Assembly (NCBI GenBank): GCA_027030825.1 | Contig: JALVEM010000561.1 | Coordinates: forward strand, 1-19,885 | Source of the DNA: Thiohalobacter sp. | GTDB taxonomy: Bacteria; Pseudomonadota; Gammaproteobacteria; Thiohalobacterales; Thiohalobacteraceae | Length of the DNA: 19,885 nt | Direction of reading: 5' to 3' | Part shown: positions 1 through 8,616 of the stretch, one piece after another | How positions within the stretch are numbered: the stretch's first letter is position 1 | Layout of the letters: each line of letters starts with the position of its first letter | Made by a program: the position numbers and the translations under genes | The notes under the pieces: model-generated | Told to the model about the DNA's origin: nothing | Seen by the model: only the letters and a program-made list of their open reading frames with translations | The model's database searches: none

Positions 1-715
1 CGACGGCATGGACCCGCCGGCCGCGAAAGGCCTCCAGCGGCCGGGGTTCTCCCCCGGCCAGCGGCCGCGCCGTGCGCACGCGCGATTTCAGGGTGTATTC
101 GCCGGGACCCGGCGGGCCGTGACAGACGACAAGGTCCACGCTGCGCAGACGCGAGAGCGGCTCCCGCAGGGGGCCGGCCGGCAGGCACAGTCGATTCCCG
201 TGGCGGCGAACCCCGTCGATCACGACGATCTCCAGATCCCGTTCCAGCGCCAGATGCTGGAGACCGTCGTCGGAGAGGATCAGGTTCACGTCGGCGTGCT
301 CGAGCAGCGATCGCGCCGCCGCCGCCCGGTCCGGCCCCACGGCCATCGGACAGCCGGTGAGCCCGGCCAGCAGCACGGCCTCGTCGCCGACCGCGGCCGG
401 GTCGCTGTCGGGGCGTACCTGCTGCGGCCAGTGCCGCGCCCGGCCGCCGTAGCCGCGCGCGACGAGGCCGGGCCGCCAGCCGGCATTCGAGAACAGGCGC
501 GCCAGCTCGGCGACCAGCGGCGTCTTGCCGGTCCCGCCCACGGCCAGGTTGCCCACCACCACCACCGGCACATCGAGCCGATGCCGGCGCAGCACGCCCC
601 GTCGATACAGGGCGCGGCGCAGCATCACGCCCGCGCAGAACAGCCCGGAGAACGGCAGCAGGGCGAGCGCGGCCAGCGGCCTGCGGCCGTACCAGACATG
701 CTCGATCCACCTCAC
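1..715 (-). CDS. lpxK: Tetraacyldisaccharide 4'-kinase LpxK (3' part beyond window)
   Basis: Partial gene: 238 N-terminal codons are visible and the 3' end lies beyond base 1. LpxK phosphorylates the 4' position of the tetraacyl-disaccharide lipid A precursor with ATP at the inner face of the cytoplasmic membrane. The protein opens VRWIEHVWYGRRP and carries the family's P-loop GGTGKT at residues 60-65, preceded by VVVVGNLAVGG and followed by a GLVARGYGG segment. An SDDGLQH segment, another LpxK hallmark, lies further on. The start is GTG at 715, whose GTGA overlaps the msbA stop by 4 bp, which suggests translational coupling. It is the last visible gene of the comEC-exbB-exbD-msbA-lpxK operon, a common gammaproteobacterial order. 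Family assignment is firm. Confidence 0.93.
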   Translation of the reverse strand, partial: MRWIEHVWYGRRPLAALALLPFSGLFCAGVMLRRALYRRGVLRRHRLDVPVVVVGNLAVGGTGKTPLVAELARLFSNAGWRPGLVARGYGGRARHWPQQVRPDSDPAAVGDEAVLLAGLTGCPMAVGPDRAAAARSLLEHADVNLILSDDGLQHLALERDLEIVVIDGVRRHGNRLCLPAGPLREPLSRLRSVDLVVCHGPPGPGEYTLKSRVRTARPLAGGEPRPLEAFRGRRVHAV

Positions 716-2469
716 GTGCCCGCCTCGCGAAACTGCAGCCGGTACAGGGCCGCATACTGGCCATCGCGCGCCAGCAGCTCGGCATGGGTGCCGGCCTCCA
801 CGATACGGCCCTGTTCGAGCACCAGGATGCAATCCGCCGCCTCCACCGTCGAGAGACGGTGTGCGATCACGAGCGTGGTGCGGCCTGCCATCAGCTTGCC
901 CAGGGCCTCCTGGATCACGCGCTCGGATTCCGAATCCAGGGCCGAGGTGGCCTCGTCCAGGATCAGGATGGGCGCATCCTTGAGCAGCGCACGAGCGATG
1001 GCGATGCGCTGCCGCTGCCCACCGGAGAGCAGCGCGCCGCCCTGCCCGATGCGGGTATCGAACCCCTGCGGCAGTCGCTCGATGAATTCGAGCGCATTGG
1101 CCATCTCGGCGGCCCGGCGGATGTCCGCCATCGAGGTCCTCCCCTGCCGGCCGTAGGCGATGTTGGCGGCGACCGTGTCGTCGAACAGGATCACGTCCTG
1201 CCCCACCATGGCGATCTGGGCCCGCAGATCGTCGAGCCGGAACTCGCGGATGTCGACCCCGTCGAGCCGGATGCCTCCGACCTGAGGATCGTGAAAGCGC
1301 GGCAACAGGCCGACCAGCGTGCTCTTGCCGCTGCCCGAACGTCCCACGATGGCGATCATGGCGCCCGGCCGGGCCTCGAAACTCACGTCCTCGAGCACCC
1401 AGGGACCGTCCGGCGCATAGCGGAAGGCGACCCGATCGTAGACGATCTCGCCGCGGGCTCGCTGCAGCCGGCGGGTGCCCGTGTCCCGCTCCTCCGGGGC
1501 ATCGAGCAGTTCGAAGATGCTGGCCGCCGCCGCGATGCCCCGCTGCAGGCTGGCGTTGACCGCGGTCAGCCGCTTGAGCGGCGGCATGAGCAGCATCATG
1601 GCCGTGATGAAGGAGACGAAATCGCCGGCCGAGATGTTCTCCTGCAGGGAACGCTCGGTCGCCAGCCAGATCACCACGGCCAGCAGCGCCGCCCCCAGGA
1701 ATTGGACCACGGGCACGCTGGCGGCACTGGTCGCGATCATCTTCATCTGCAGGGACCGGTTGCGGGCGTTGATCCGGCGGAACTGTTCCAGAATATGGTC
1801 CCGGGCGCCGAAGATCCGGATGATGCGGTGCCCCTGCACCGCCTCCTCGGCGATCTGCGTCACATCGCTCATCGAGTCCTGGATGCGGGCGCTGATCCGC
1901 CGGAACCGCCGGCTCACGTAGCGGATGACACCGGCCATCACCGGGCCGACGAGCAGAAACAGCATGGCGAGCCAGCCGCTGATGTAGAACATCCAGGCCA
2001 GCAGGAAGAGCACGGTGAAGCTGTCCCGGATGAGGATGGTGACCACGTTGGTGCTGGCCTGGGCCACCTGCTCGACGTGATAGATGAGCCGGGTGACGAT
2101 CTCGGAGGTGCCCAGGCGTTCGAAGACGGGTTCGGGCAGGGCGAGCACCTTGGCGAACATCTCCGAGCGCAGGCGCTCGATCACCCGCCGCCCCACCCAG
2201 CTCATCCCGTAGGTGGAGACGAAACCCGTCACCCCCCGGAACAGGAAGAGCAGGATCAGGGCCGCGGGAATGAGGCGGATCATCTCGCGGTCCCGGGCGA
2301 CGAAGCTCTCGTCGAGCATCGGCTTCATCAGCGCGGCGAAACCGGCATCGGTGGCGCTGTAGGCCACCATCACGAGCGTTGCGAAGAGGAAGATGCGCCA
2401 CTGGGGCAGCACATAGCCGAGCAGTCGCCGATAGTGCTGCAGCGGTGTGGACGCGGACGTTGCGGGCAT
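712..2469 (-). CDS. msbA: Lipid A export ATP-binding/permease MsbA
   Basis: A 585-residue fused ABC exporter half-transporter that acts as a homodimer to flip core-lipid A across the inner membrane. Residues about 20-330 form the six-helix transmembrane domain. The nucleotide-binding domain has Walker A GRSGSGKST near residue 376, the LSGGQRQR signature near 482 and the Walker B/D-loop ILILDEATSALD near 500-510. A switch-region AHRLSTVE follows. Length matches MsbA (about 580). The ATG at 2469 lies 8 bp after the exbD stop, and the stop overlaps the lpxK start. Placement directly before lpxK supports MsbA over another ABC exporter. No frame damage is seen. Confidence 0.95.
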   Translation of the reverse strand: MPATSASTPLQHYRRLLGYVLPQWRIFLFATLVMVAYSATDAGFAALMKPMLDESFVARDREMIRLIPAALILLFLFRGVTGFVSTYGMSWVGRRVIERLRSEMFAKVLALPEPVFERLGTSEIVTRLIYHVEQVAQASTNVVTILIRDSFTVLFLLAWMFYISGWLAMLFLLVGPVMAGVIRYVSRRFRRISARIQDSMSDVTQIAEEAVQGHRIIRIFGARDHILEQFRRINARNRSLQMKMIATSAASVPVVQFLGAALLAVVIWLATERSLQENISAGDFVSFITAMMLLMPPLKRLTAVNASLQRGIAAAASIFELLDAPEERDTGTRRLQRARGEIVYDRVAFRYAPDGPWVLEDVSFEARPGAMIAIVGRSGSGKSTLVGLLPRFHDPQVGGIRLDGVDIREFRLDDLRAQIAMVGQDVILFDDTVAANIAYGRQGRTSMADIRRAAEMANALEFIERLPQGFDTRIGQGGALLSGGQRQRIAIARALLKDAPILILDEATSALDSESERVIQEALGKLMAGRTTLVIAHRLSTVEAADCILVLEQGRIVEAGTHAELLARDGQYAALYRLQFREAGT

Positions 2470-2477
2470 GCCCGGAT

Positions 2478-2906
2478 TCAGTCGCCGCCACCCGCCGGCT
2501 GCACGGTGGCGAGCGACAGGCGTTGCAGGCCCAGGCCGCCGAGCACGTCCATGACTGTGACCACCGCCTGCCAGGGCGCCTGGGCGTCGGCCCGCACCAC
2601 GACCGGCACGTCCCGCTTGCCGTCGAGCACCTGCTCGATGGCGCGCCGCAGGGTCTCCGGCCGGGCATTGAGCACCTGTTCCTTGCCGACGAAGTAGGCG
2701 CCCTCGCGCGTGACGCTGATCTCCAGCACGCGGGGCGGCGCCTCGGCCGGCTCGCCGGAGGCCTCGGGCAACTGCAGCTGCAGCTGCGTGGCCCGGTCGA
2801 AGGTGGTCGAGACCATGAAGAAGATGAGCAGCAGAAAGACGACGTCGATCAGCGGAGTCAGGTTGACGTCGGCGGGCGGTTCCTCGCGTCCGGGACGAAA
2901 GTTCAT
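2478..2906 (-). CDS. exbD: Biopolymer transport protein ExbD/TolR family
   Basis: A 142-residue inner-membrane protein with one N-terminal transmembrane helix (about residues 16-36, VNLTPLIDVVFLLLIFFMVS) and a periplasmic domain. Asp21 in LIDVVF is the conserved proton-path acidic residue of ExbD/TolR. With ExbB it forms a proton-driven stator that powers an energy-transducing partner such as TonB. The start is ATG at 2906, because its ATGA overlaps the exbB stop by 4 bp. The frame stays open upstream of it, but that extension antisense-shadows exbB and has no transmembrane character. No tonB or tolA gene is visible here. In this comEC-to-lpxK context the pair is widely conserved, but its actual client is uncertain. 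Confidence 0.92.
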   Translation of the reverse strand: MNFRPGREEPPADVNLTPLIDVVFLLLIFFMVSTTFDRATQLQLQLPEASGEPAEAPPRVLEISVTREGAYFVGKEQVLNARPETLRRAIEQVLDGKRDVPVVVRADAQAPWQAVVTVMDVLGGLGLQRLSLATVQPAGGGD

Positions 2907-3541
2907 GGCAGTACGGACTCCGAGTCGGGATCGGCCTCCCGTTCGCCCTGCATGACCTCGACCATCTTCATGGCCTCCTCCTCCATGCGCACCACCAGCA
3001 TGTCCACCTTGCCGCGGAAATAGCGGTGGAACATCAGGCTGGGGATGGCCACCGAGAGGCCGGCCGCGGTGGTGATGAGGGCTTCGGAGATGCCGCCGGC
3101 CAGCACGCCCGGGTCGCCCACGCCATGAGTGGTGATGGCGGTGAATACCTTGATCATGCCGATCACGGTGCCCAGCAGGCCGAGCAGCGGCGAGATGGCG
3201 GCGATGGTGCCCAGGGTGTTGAGGTAGCGTTCCAGCTCCAGCACCACCTGCCTGCCGGCATCCTCGATGGCCTCCTTCATGATCTCCCGGTCGTGGTGCC
3301 GGTTGACCAGCCCGGCGACCAGGATCCGACCCAGCGGCGAGCCCGTGCGCAGCTGCTGCAGCCTGGCCGCATCGAGCTCTCCGTTGCGCATCCACTGCCA
3401 GACCCGCGCCACGAGGTGACGCGGGATCACGCGGGAGACCCTGAGCATCCACAGGCGCTCGACGATGATGGCCAGCGCGACGACCGAGCAGGCCAGAATC
3501 GGCCACATCAGCCAGCCGCCCTTCATCACCAGTTCGATCAC
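2903..3541 (-). CDS. exbB: MotA/TolQ/ExbB proton channel family protein
   Basis: A 212-residue inner-membrane protein of the ExbB/TolQ/MotA family. It opens MIELVMKGGWLMWPILACSVVALAIIVERLW, which is the first helix (about residues 9-28). Two more helices lie near 110-135 (LGTIAAISPLLGLLGTVIGMI) and 155-180. The segment GLLGTVIGMIKVF is the family core. GTG at 3541 is preferred as start: a GAGGCGGA stretch precedes it and family members begin with a similar short leader, whereas ATG 3526 has no ribosome-binding site. It overlaps exbD by 4 bp and follows comEC by 61 bp. Confidence 0.92.
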   Translation of the reverse strand: MIELVMKGGWLMWPILACSVVALAIIVERLWMLRVSRVIPRHLVARVWQWMRNGELDAARLQQLRTGSPLGRILVAGLVNRHHDREIMKEAIEDAGRQVVLELERYLNTLGTIAAISPLLGLLGTVIGMIKVFTAITTHGVGDPGVLAGGISEALITTAAGLSVAIPSLMFHRYFRGKVDMLVVRMEEEAMKMVEVMQGEREADPDSESVLP

Positions 3542-3577
3542 CGCATCCGCCTCGTCACTCGTCGATTGGACCGCGCC

Positions 3578-3583
3578 ATCATA
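3578..3583 (-). promoter_or_regulatory. Possible internal -10 element before exbB
   Basis: On the minus strand the 61-bp gap between comEC and exbB holds TATGAT, with a weak TGAAAA 17 bp upstream. This could give exbB-exbD-msbA-lpxK transcription independent of comEC, which would make sense because msbA and lpxK are normally essential and comEC is not. It rests on one good -10 hexamer only. Confidence 0.3.
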
Positions 3584-3602
3584 CGATGTTGCCCTCGGCT
3601 TT

Positions 3603-5915
3603 TCATCCTGCCGGATCTCCGTTGCGCCAGGGCGAAGGCGGCGCGCCGAGACGGCAACTCACCGGGCCCGGTCCGCCGAGCCGGCAGGCGATGGCGCCAT
3701 CGATCCCGGTCACCCGAACGCGGCTGCCGATCCTGCGATAACGCGCCAGCACTTCGGGTGCGGGCAGGCGATAGCGGTTGAAGCGTCCGGCCGGCACGAG
3801 CGCATGGCGGGGCCGGACCGCGCGGACGAAACCGGGCGACGAGGAAGTGCCGCTGCCGTGATGGGGCACCACCAGCACATCCGCGGCAAGATCCCGGACC
3901 CGGCGGACCAGCCGCCGTTCGCTGCGACGCTCGATGTCTCCGGCAAGCAGCAGCCGCTGCCCGTTGGCCGCCTCGACGGCGAGCACGCAGCTGGCGTCGT
4001 TGCCGTTCTCCTCGCCTGTCGGCGCCAGCATCTCGAAGCGCACCCCGTCCCAGTGCCAGGCCTGTCCGGCACGGCAACGCGTCACCGGTCGCCAGTAGAT
4101 TCGCTCGGGCGCGCTGGTGAACAGGCGGCAGACCGGCATGGCCCGGTCGATCGAGCGGGCGCCGCCGCGATGATCGAGATCGCCGTGGCTGACGATCATC
4201 ACGTCCACCTGCGCGACGCCCTGACGGCGAAGCCAGGGCAGGACCACGGCCCGCCCGGTATCGAATCCCGAAGGCGAACGCCAGCCGGTATCGTAGACGA
4301 GCGCATGGCGGGCCGTCCTCACCACGGCCGCCACCCCCTGCCCCACGTCCAGCAGCACGAGATCGAAGCGTCCCGGCTGCGGTGCGTGCGCCGCCGGGAA
4401 AAGGACCGGCAGCGACCACAGGAGGGCGAGGCGCCGTCCGGGCAGACCGGCCGGCGACAGCAGCATCAGCACGAGCCCCGTCATCCAGGCGATCGCCTCC
4501 GGCGCCGGCGACCAGTGATATTCGGCCAGCGGCAGCGCCGCCAGCCATTGCAGGAATCCGGCAAGTGCCTCCGCCAGCCGTCCGGACAGCCACCATGGCC
4601 AGAACAGCGTCGGGTGAACCGCCAGCAGAAGCAGTCCGATCAGCGCCCCGGGCAGGATCAGCATGCCGAAGACCGGGATCGCGACCAGATTGGCCAGCGG
4701 CGCCAGCCACTGGACCTGCTGGAACAGGACCACCGTCAAGGGGACCATGGCCAGCGAGAGCAGCCACTGGGTCCGCAGGGCCCGCACGATGACGGCGAGC
4801 CGCGACCCTTCGCCCTGCCCGTCGGAGCGAGCGATCAGCCACAGGAAAAAGACGGCGCCGAAGGACAGCCAGAAACCGGGACCGCCCACCGCGAGCGGAT
4901 CGAGCAGCAGCACCGCCAGCAGCGCCATGGAGAAGGCGTGGACGGACGATGTCCGACGACCGGTCAACGGACCGGCATGCAGGACGGCGATCATCAGCAA
5001 CGCCCGTTGCGTCGGCAGAGAGAAGCCGGCCAGGGCGGCATAGACAGCGGCTGCGAGCAGGCCGGCCAGCGCCGCCGCACGAGGCGCCGGATATCGCTGG
5101 CACAGCCTGGCGCTCAGGCGCCAGAGACGCCGCACCAGCAGGAAGACGAAGCCGGAGACGAGGCCCACGTGCAGCCCGGAGATGGCGAAGAGATGGGCGG
5201 TGCCGGTCGTGCGGAAGGCCGTGGCCTGCACGGTATCGACACGGTCGCGGATGCCCAGGGTGACGGCGCGCAACATGCCCGCGCCGGGCAGGGGCTCAAG
5301 GTGTTCCATGCGTCCCGCGAGCCAGCGGCGTGCCTTCTCGACGGGCCCGGCGATATCCGCCTCGAGCCGGGGCGCCGGCCACCGTTTCACATAGCCCGTC
5401 GCCCCGATGCCTGCGCGAAAGAGCCAGGCGCCGTAGTCGAAGCCGACCGGATTGCGCATGCCGGCCGCCGGCTTCAGGCGCACGGTGAGAGACCAGAGCT
5501 CCCCCGGCCGAGGCAAGGCCTCGGGATCCCGCCAGCGCAGCCGAAGGCGCCTGGACAGTCCGGTCACCCGAGCATCGCCGTCGACGCGATGGGCACTACG
5601 CGGCCTGCAGATCAGGGTGATGCCGGTGGGCGTGTCTCGGGGAAAGTCCTCGACCAGGCAGGCGACCCGAAGATCCTGGCCGACCAGATCCGTCGGGAGC
5701 CGGTCCTGGCGATGCGCCTGCGCTGTCCAGCCGGCCCAGCACAGGCCCGCGAGGCACCAGGCCAGCCAGCGCCAGCGGCCTCCACGGGATCCGGCAAGCA
5801 GGGCGAGTACGGCCAGCGCCGCCAGCCAGAGCGGATTCAACGGTGGCCAGTCGAAAAAGTGAAGCAGCAGCGCGCCTGCCGCAAAGGCCGGTCCAGCCAT
5901 CTCCCTGCCGTCCAT
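3603..5915 (-). CDS. comEC: DNA internalization competence protein ComEC/Rec2
   Basis: A 770-residue polytopic membrane protein that forms the inner-membrane channel for single-stranded DNA during natural transformation. The N-terminal quarter is the DUF4131 region. The central competence domain has the hallmark GTAHLFAISGLHVGL near residues 237-251, followed by many hydrophobic helices. The C-terminal metallo-beta-lactamase-like domain starts near FDLVLLDVGQG and has HGDLDHRGG near residues 575-583 and VVPHHGSGTSSS further on. All three parts are present, so it is full length. ATG at 5915 has GGAGGG upstream at good spacing. It heads the minus-strand operon and diverges from the DUF2062 gene. 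No other competence gene lies in the window. Confidence 0.94.
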   Translation of the reverse strand: MDGREMAGPAFAAGALLLHFFDWPPLNPLWLAALAVLALLAGSRGGRWRWLAWCLAGLCWAGWTAQAHRQDRLPTDLVGQDLRVACLVEDFPRDTPTGITLICRPRSAHRVDGDARVTGLSRRLRLRWRDPEALPRPGELWSLTVRLKPAAGMRNPVGFDYGAWLFRAGIGATGYVKRWPAPRLEADIAGPVEKARRWLAGRMEHLEPLPGAGMLRAVTLGIRDRVDTVQATAFRTTGTAHLFAISGLHVGLVSGFVFLLVRRLWRLSARLCQRYPAPRAAALAGLLAAAVYAALAGFSLPTQRALLMIAVLHAGPLTGRRTSSVHAFSMALLAVLLLDPLAVGGPGFWLSFGAVFFLWLIARSDGQGEGSRLAVIVRALRTQWLLSLAMVPLTVVLFQQVQWLAPLANLVAIPVFGMLILPGALIGLLLLAVHPTLFWPWWLSGRLAEALAGFLQWLAALPLAEYHWSPAPEAIAWMTGLVLMLLSPAGLPGRRLALLWSLPVLFPAAHAPQPGRFDLVLLDVGQGVAAVVRTARHALVYDTGWRSPSGFDTGRAVVLPWLRRQGVAQVDVMIVSHGDLDHRGGARSIDRAMPVCRLFTSAPERIYWRPVTRCRAGQAWHWDGVRFEMLAPTGEENGNDASCVLAVEAANGQRLLLAGDIERRSERRLVRRVRDLAADVLVVPHHGSGTSSSPGFVRAVRPRHALVPAGRFNRYRLPAPEVLARYRRIGSRVRVTGIDGAIACRLGGPGPVSCRLGAPPSPWRNGDPAG

Positions 5916-5990
5916 GACGGGCCCTCCATGGCCCGGGGGCGAGCATACCGGCCGGTTTCAGGTTTTCAAACACCCGACCGATATTGCGGA

Positions 5991-5996
5991 TATAAT
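5991..5996 (+). promoter_or_regulatory. -10 element (TATAAT) for the DUF2062 gene
   Basis: A perfect TATAAT lies 28 bp before the ATG at 6025, in the 109-bp divergent gap with comEC. No good -35 hexamer is seen at 16-18 bp, so the promoter is only partly supported. Confidence 0.45.
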
Positions 5997-6024
5997 CGGG
6001 AGCAGCCCATCGGGTGAGCCTGCC

Positions 6025-6669
6025 ATGCCCAGACGTCTGATCAAACGCTACCTGCCCGATTCGCACGAGGTGCGCAGTCACCCGTGGATCAGTCGTTTCG
6101 GTCACCGGCTGCACGACCCGAACCTCTGGCACCTCAACCGCCGTTCCTTTTCCGGCGGCGTGGCCGTGGGCCTGTTCTGCGCGCTTCTCCCCTTTCCGGG
6201 CCAGATGCTGGTCGCTGCCGCACTGGCCATCGCGCTGCGAGTCAATCTGCCCACTGCGGTGGTGCTGGTCTGGATGACGAATCCGCTGACCATCCCGCCC
6301 GTGTTCTTCGGCGCCTATCTGTTCGGTTGCCTGCTGCTGGGCAGGGTACCGGTGACGCAGAATCTTTCCGAATGGCAGACGATCCTGACCCAGCTCGATG
6401 CAGTCTGGGTGCCGCTGTTCGTTGGCAGCCTGGTGCTGGGCGGTGTTCTGGCGCTTGCGGGCTTCGTCGGTGTCCGGCTGCTGTGGCGGTGGTATGTGAT
6501 CCGCAAGCGGGAGCGACGCCACCATCGCCAGGGATCCTTGTCGCAGGCAGGTGCGGAAACGGCGGCCCCGGACAGGGTTCTGTCCCTGAATCAGACGCCG
6601 CCTGCCCGGGTGAAGGAAACGCCCGGATCGCCGCCGGAGCCGGCGGCACGCACTGCGTCACATCGGTGA
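6025..6669 (+). CDS. DUF2062 domain-containing membrane protein
   Basis: A 214-residue inner-membrane protein of the DUF2062 family, whose function is not established. The N-terminus MPRRLIKRYLP is basic. The family core covers residues about 30-170: RRSFSGGVAVGLFCALLPFPGQM, then WMTNPLTIPPVFFGAYLFG, then hydrophobic helices near 44-70, 83-108 and 133-165. The C-terminal 45 residues are polar, proline-rich and probably disordered. ATG 6025 is chosen because it follows the TATAAT at 5991 and starts the conserved MPRR sequence; the frame continues upstream through the promoter. Its last 12 bp overlap the convergent lolD end. Confidence 0.85.
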   Translation: MPRRLIKRYLPDSHEVRSHPWISRFGHRLHDPNLWHLNRRSFSGGVAVGLFCALLPFPGQMLVAAALAIALRVNLPTAVVLVWMTNPLTIPPVFFGAYLFGCLLLGRVPVTQNLSEWQTILTQLDAVWVPLFVGSLVLGGVLALAGFVGVRLLWRWYVIRKRERRHHRQGSLSQAGAETAAPDRVLSLNQTPPARVKETPGSPPEPAARTASHR

Positions 6670-7338
6670 TAGCCGCCCGTCCTCGAGCCGCAGGACCCGC
6701 TCCATGCGCGAAGCCAGGTCCGGATCATGGGTCACCATGACCAGTGCCGTGCCTTCCTGTTGCTTGAGCTCGAGCATGGCCTCGTAGACCTGGGCGGCCG
6801 TGCCCCGATCCAGGTTGCCCGTCGGCTCGTCCGCGAGTATGCAGCGCGGCCGTGTGACCATGGCGCGTGCGATGGCCACCCGCTGGCGCTCGCCCCCGGA
6901 AAGCTCGCCCGGCTTGTGGCGCTCGCGCTGTCCCAGCCCCACCTGTTCGAGCAGCGTCCTGGCACTGCGCCTCGCCGCACCCGCCGGTTCGCCACGGATC
7001 AGCAGCGGCATGGCGACGTTCTCCAGCGCCGTGAACTCGGGGAGCAGGTGGTGGAACTGATAGACGAATCCGAGCGCCCGGTTGCGCAGGAGACCACGCC
7101 GGGTATCGTCGAGCGCGGTCATGTTCCTCCCGGCGACGAAGACCTCGCCTGCCGTCGGCGTATCGAGTCCGCCCAGCAGGTGCAGCAGGGTGCTCTTGCC
7201 GCTGCCGGAAGCCCCCACGATGGCCACGCTCTCCGCCGGCATGACTTCCAGGTCCACGCCGCGCAGCACTTCCACGTCCAGGCTGCCCTGCCTGAAGACC
7301 CGCCTGAGCCCCCGGCATGCGACCACGGCCTCACTCAT
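6658..7338 (-). CDS. lolD: Lipoprotein-releasing system ATP-binding protein LolD
   Basis: A 226-residue ABC ATPase that drives release of outer-membrane lipoproteins from the inner membrane to the LolA chaperone. Walker A GASGSGKST is at residues 42-50, the signature LSGGE at 146-150 and Walker B CILADEPTG at 167-174. The Q-loop segment YQFHHLLPEFTALENV is characteristic of LolD as opposed to the related MacB ATPases. ATG at 7338 overlaps the end of the permease gene by 8 bp, so the two are co-translated. The gene ends inside the last codons of the convergent DUF2062 gene, with no room for a terminator. Confidence 0.94.
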   Translation of the reverse strand: MSEAVVACRGLRRVFRQGSLDVEVLRGVDLEVMPAESVAIVGASGSGKSTLLHLLGGLDTPTAGEVFVAGRNMTALDDTRRGLLRNRALGFVYQFHHLLPEFTALENVAMPLLIRGEPAGAARRSARTLLEQVGLGQRERHKPGELSGGERQRVAIARAMVTRPRCILADEPTGNLDRGTAAQVYEAMLELKQQEGTALVMVTHDPDLASRMERVLRLEDGRLSPM

Positions 7339-8578
7339 AGCGCAGGGCCTCTGCCGGCTGGGTGCGCGACGCCCGCCAGGCGGGATAGAGCGTGGCGAGC
7401 AGGGTCAGCAGGAAGGCCAGCCCGGCGATCTTCCAGACATCGGGCCAGTGCAGTTCCGAGGGCAGTTCGCTGATGTAGTAGACATCGGCGGGCAGGAACT
7501 GGACGTCGAAGAGCCGCTCGATCGCCGGCACCAGGGTTTCCACGTTGAGCGCCAGCGCCACCCCGCCGACGGTGCCCAGCAGGGTGCCGAGCAGGCCGAT
7601 CACCAGCCCCTGGACGATGAAGATCTCCATGATCGAGCGCGGTGTCGCGCCCAGGGTGCGGAGGATGGCGATGTCGGCCTGCTTGTCGGTGACGACCATC
7701 ACCAGGGTGGATACGATGTTGAACGCCGCCACGGCCACGATCAGGGTGAGGATGACGAACATCACCCGCTTCTCGGTCTTGATGGCCCGAAAGAAGTTCG
7801 CGTGCTGATGGGTCCAGTCGGTGACGCGATAGTCCGGTGACAGCCGCGACTGGAGGTCGCGCACGACCCGGGGCGCCAGGAAGAGATCGTCGAGGCGCAG
7901 CCGCAGGCCGGTGACGCGGTCTCCCATGCGGAACAGCCGCTGGGCATCGTTCAGATGGATCAGGGCCACGCCCCGGTCGTATTCGTACATGCCCACCTCG
8001 AAGATGCCCACCACCGTGAACCGCCGCAGTCGCGGCAGGTTGCCGGCCGGTGTCAGGCTGGCCTGCGGACTGATGACCGTCACCCGGTCGCCCAGGTCCG
8101 CACCCAGGGCCATGGCCAGTTCGCGGCCCAGCACGATGCCGTAACGCCCGGGACGCAGAGCGGCGATGGCGCCCGAGACCATGTGTTCGTGGATGGTGGA
8201 CACCCGGGGTTCCTGCTCGGGCAGGATGCCACGCAGGATGGCGCCGCTGACCGCGCGTCCGAAGGTGAGCATGGCCTCCTCGCGAACGAACGGCGCCGCG
8301 CCCGTGACATGCGGCGCACCGGCCACCTCCCGGGCGAGCGACTGCCAGTCGGCGATGCCTTCGGCTCGCTCCGTGACGATGACATGAGAGGCCATGCCGA
8401 GTATCCGCGTGCGCAGTTCGCCCTCGAATCCGTTCATGACCGACAGCACCGTCACGAGCGCCGTCACGCCCAGCGCGATGCCCAGGATCGAGATCAGCGA
8501 GATGAACGAGATGAAATGGTTGCGCCGCTTGGCACGCGTGTAGCGCAGGCCGATGTAGATTTCGTAGGGACGGAACAT
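7331..8578 (-). CDS. lolC: Lipoprotein-releasing ABC transporter permease LolC/E family
   Basis: A 415-residue permease of the Lol exporter. The N-terminus FRPYEIYIGLRYTRAKRRNHFISFISLISILGIALGV is the diagnostic cytoplasmic leader and first helix. A periplasmic domain of about 220 residues follows. Three more helices lie near residues 270-300, 320-345 and 378-400, the last in AGLAFLLTLLATLYPAWRAS. Only one permease gene is adjacent to lolD, so this may act as a homodimer of the LolF type instead of a LolC-LolE heterodimer. A second permease elsewhere cannot be excluded. ATG at 8578 lacks a clear Shine-Dalgarno sequence. Confidence 0.9.
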   Translation of the reverse strand: MFRPYEIYIGLRYTRAKRRNHFISFISLISILGIALGVTALVTVLSVMNGFEGELRTRILGMASHVIVTERAEGIADWQSLAREVAGAPHVTGAAPFVREEAMLTFGRAVSGAILRGILPEQEPRVSTIHEHMVSGAIAALRPGRYGIVLGRELAMALGADLGDRVTVISPQASLTPAGNLPRLRRFTVVGIFEVGMYEYDRGVALIHLNDAQRLFRMGDRVTGLRLRLDDLFLAPRVVRDLQSRLSPDYRVTDWTHQHANFFRAIKTEKRVMFVILTLIVAVAAFNIVSTLVMVVTDKQADIAILRTLGATPRSIMEIFIVQGLVIGLLGTLLGTVGGVALALNVETLVPAIERLFDVQFLPADVYYISELPSELHWPDVWKIAGLAFLLTLLATLYPAWRASRTQPAEALRYE

Positions 8579-8589
8579 GCGGCCGGATT

Positions 8590-8607
8590 ATACCCGGATT
8601 CGGGTAT
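8590..8607. other. Perfect inverted repeat between motY-like gene and lolC
   Basis: Arms ATACCCG and CGGGTAT flank a 4-nt loop in the 38-bp gap. On the minus strand the second arm runs into TATAAT, ending only 9 nt before the lolC ATG. There is no T-tract, so it is not a typical terminator. It could be a promoter-overlapping operator or a processing stem. Confidence 0.4.
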
Positions 8608-8616
8608 CGTCCGTGC

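Noticed and set aside
784..2697. Long plus-strand open frame opposite msbA
   Set aside because: Its composition mirrors the codons of msbA on the other strand, with no recognisable domain; msbA is certain.
3465..6017. Very long plus-strand open frame opposite comEC and exbB
   Set aside because: It is antisense to comEC, has the Arg/Gln/His/Gly-rich composition typical of shadow frames in GC-rich DNA, and contains no domain or ribosome-binding site.
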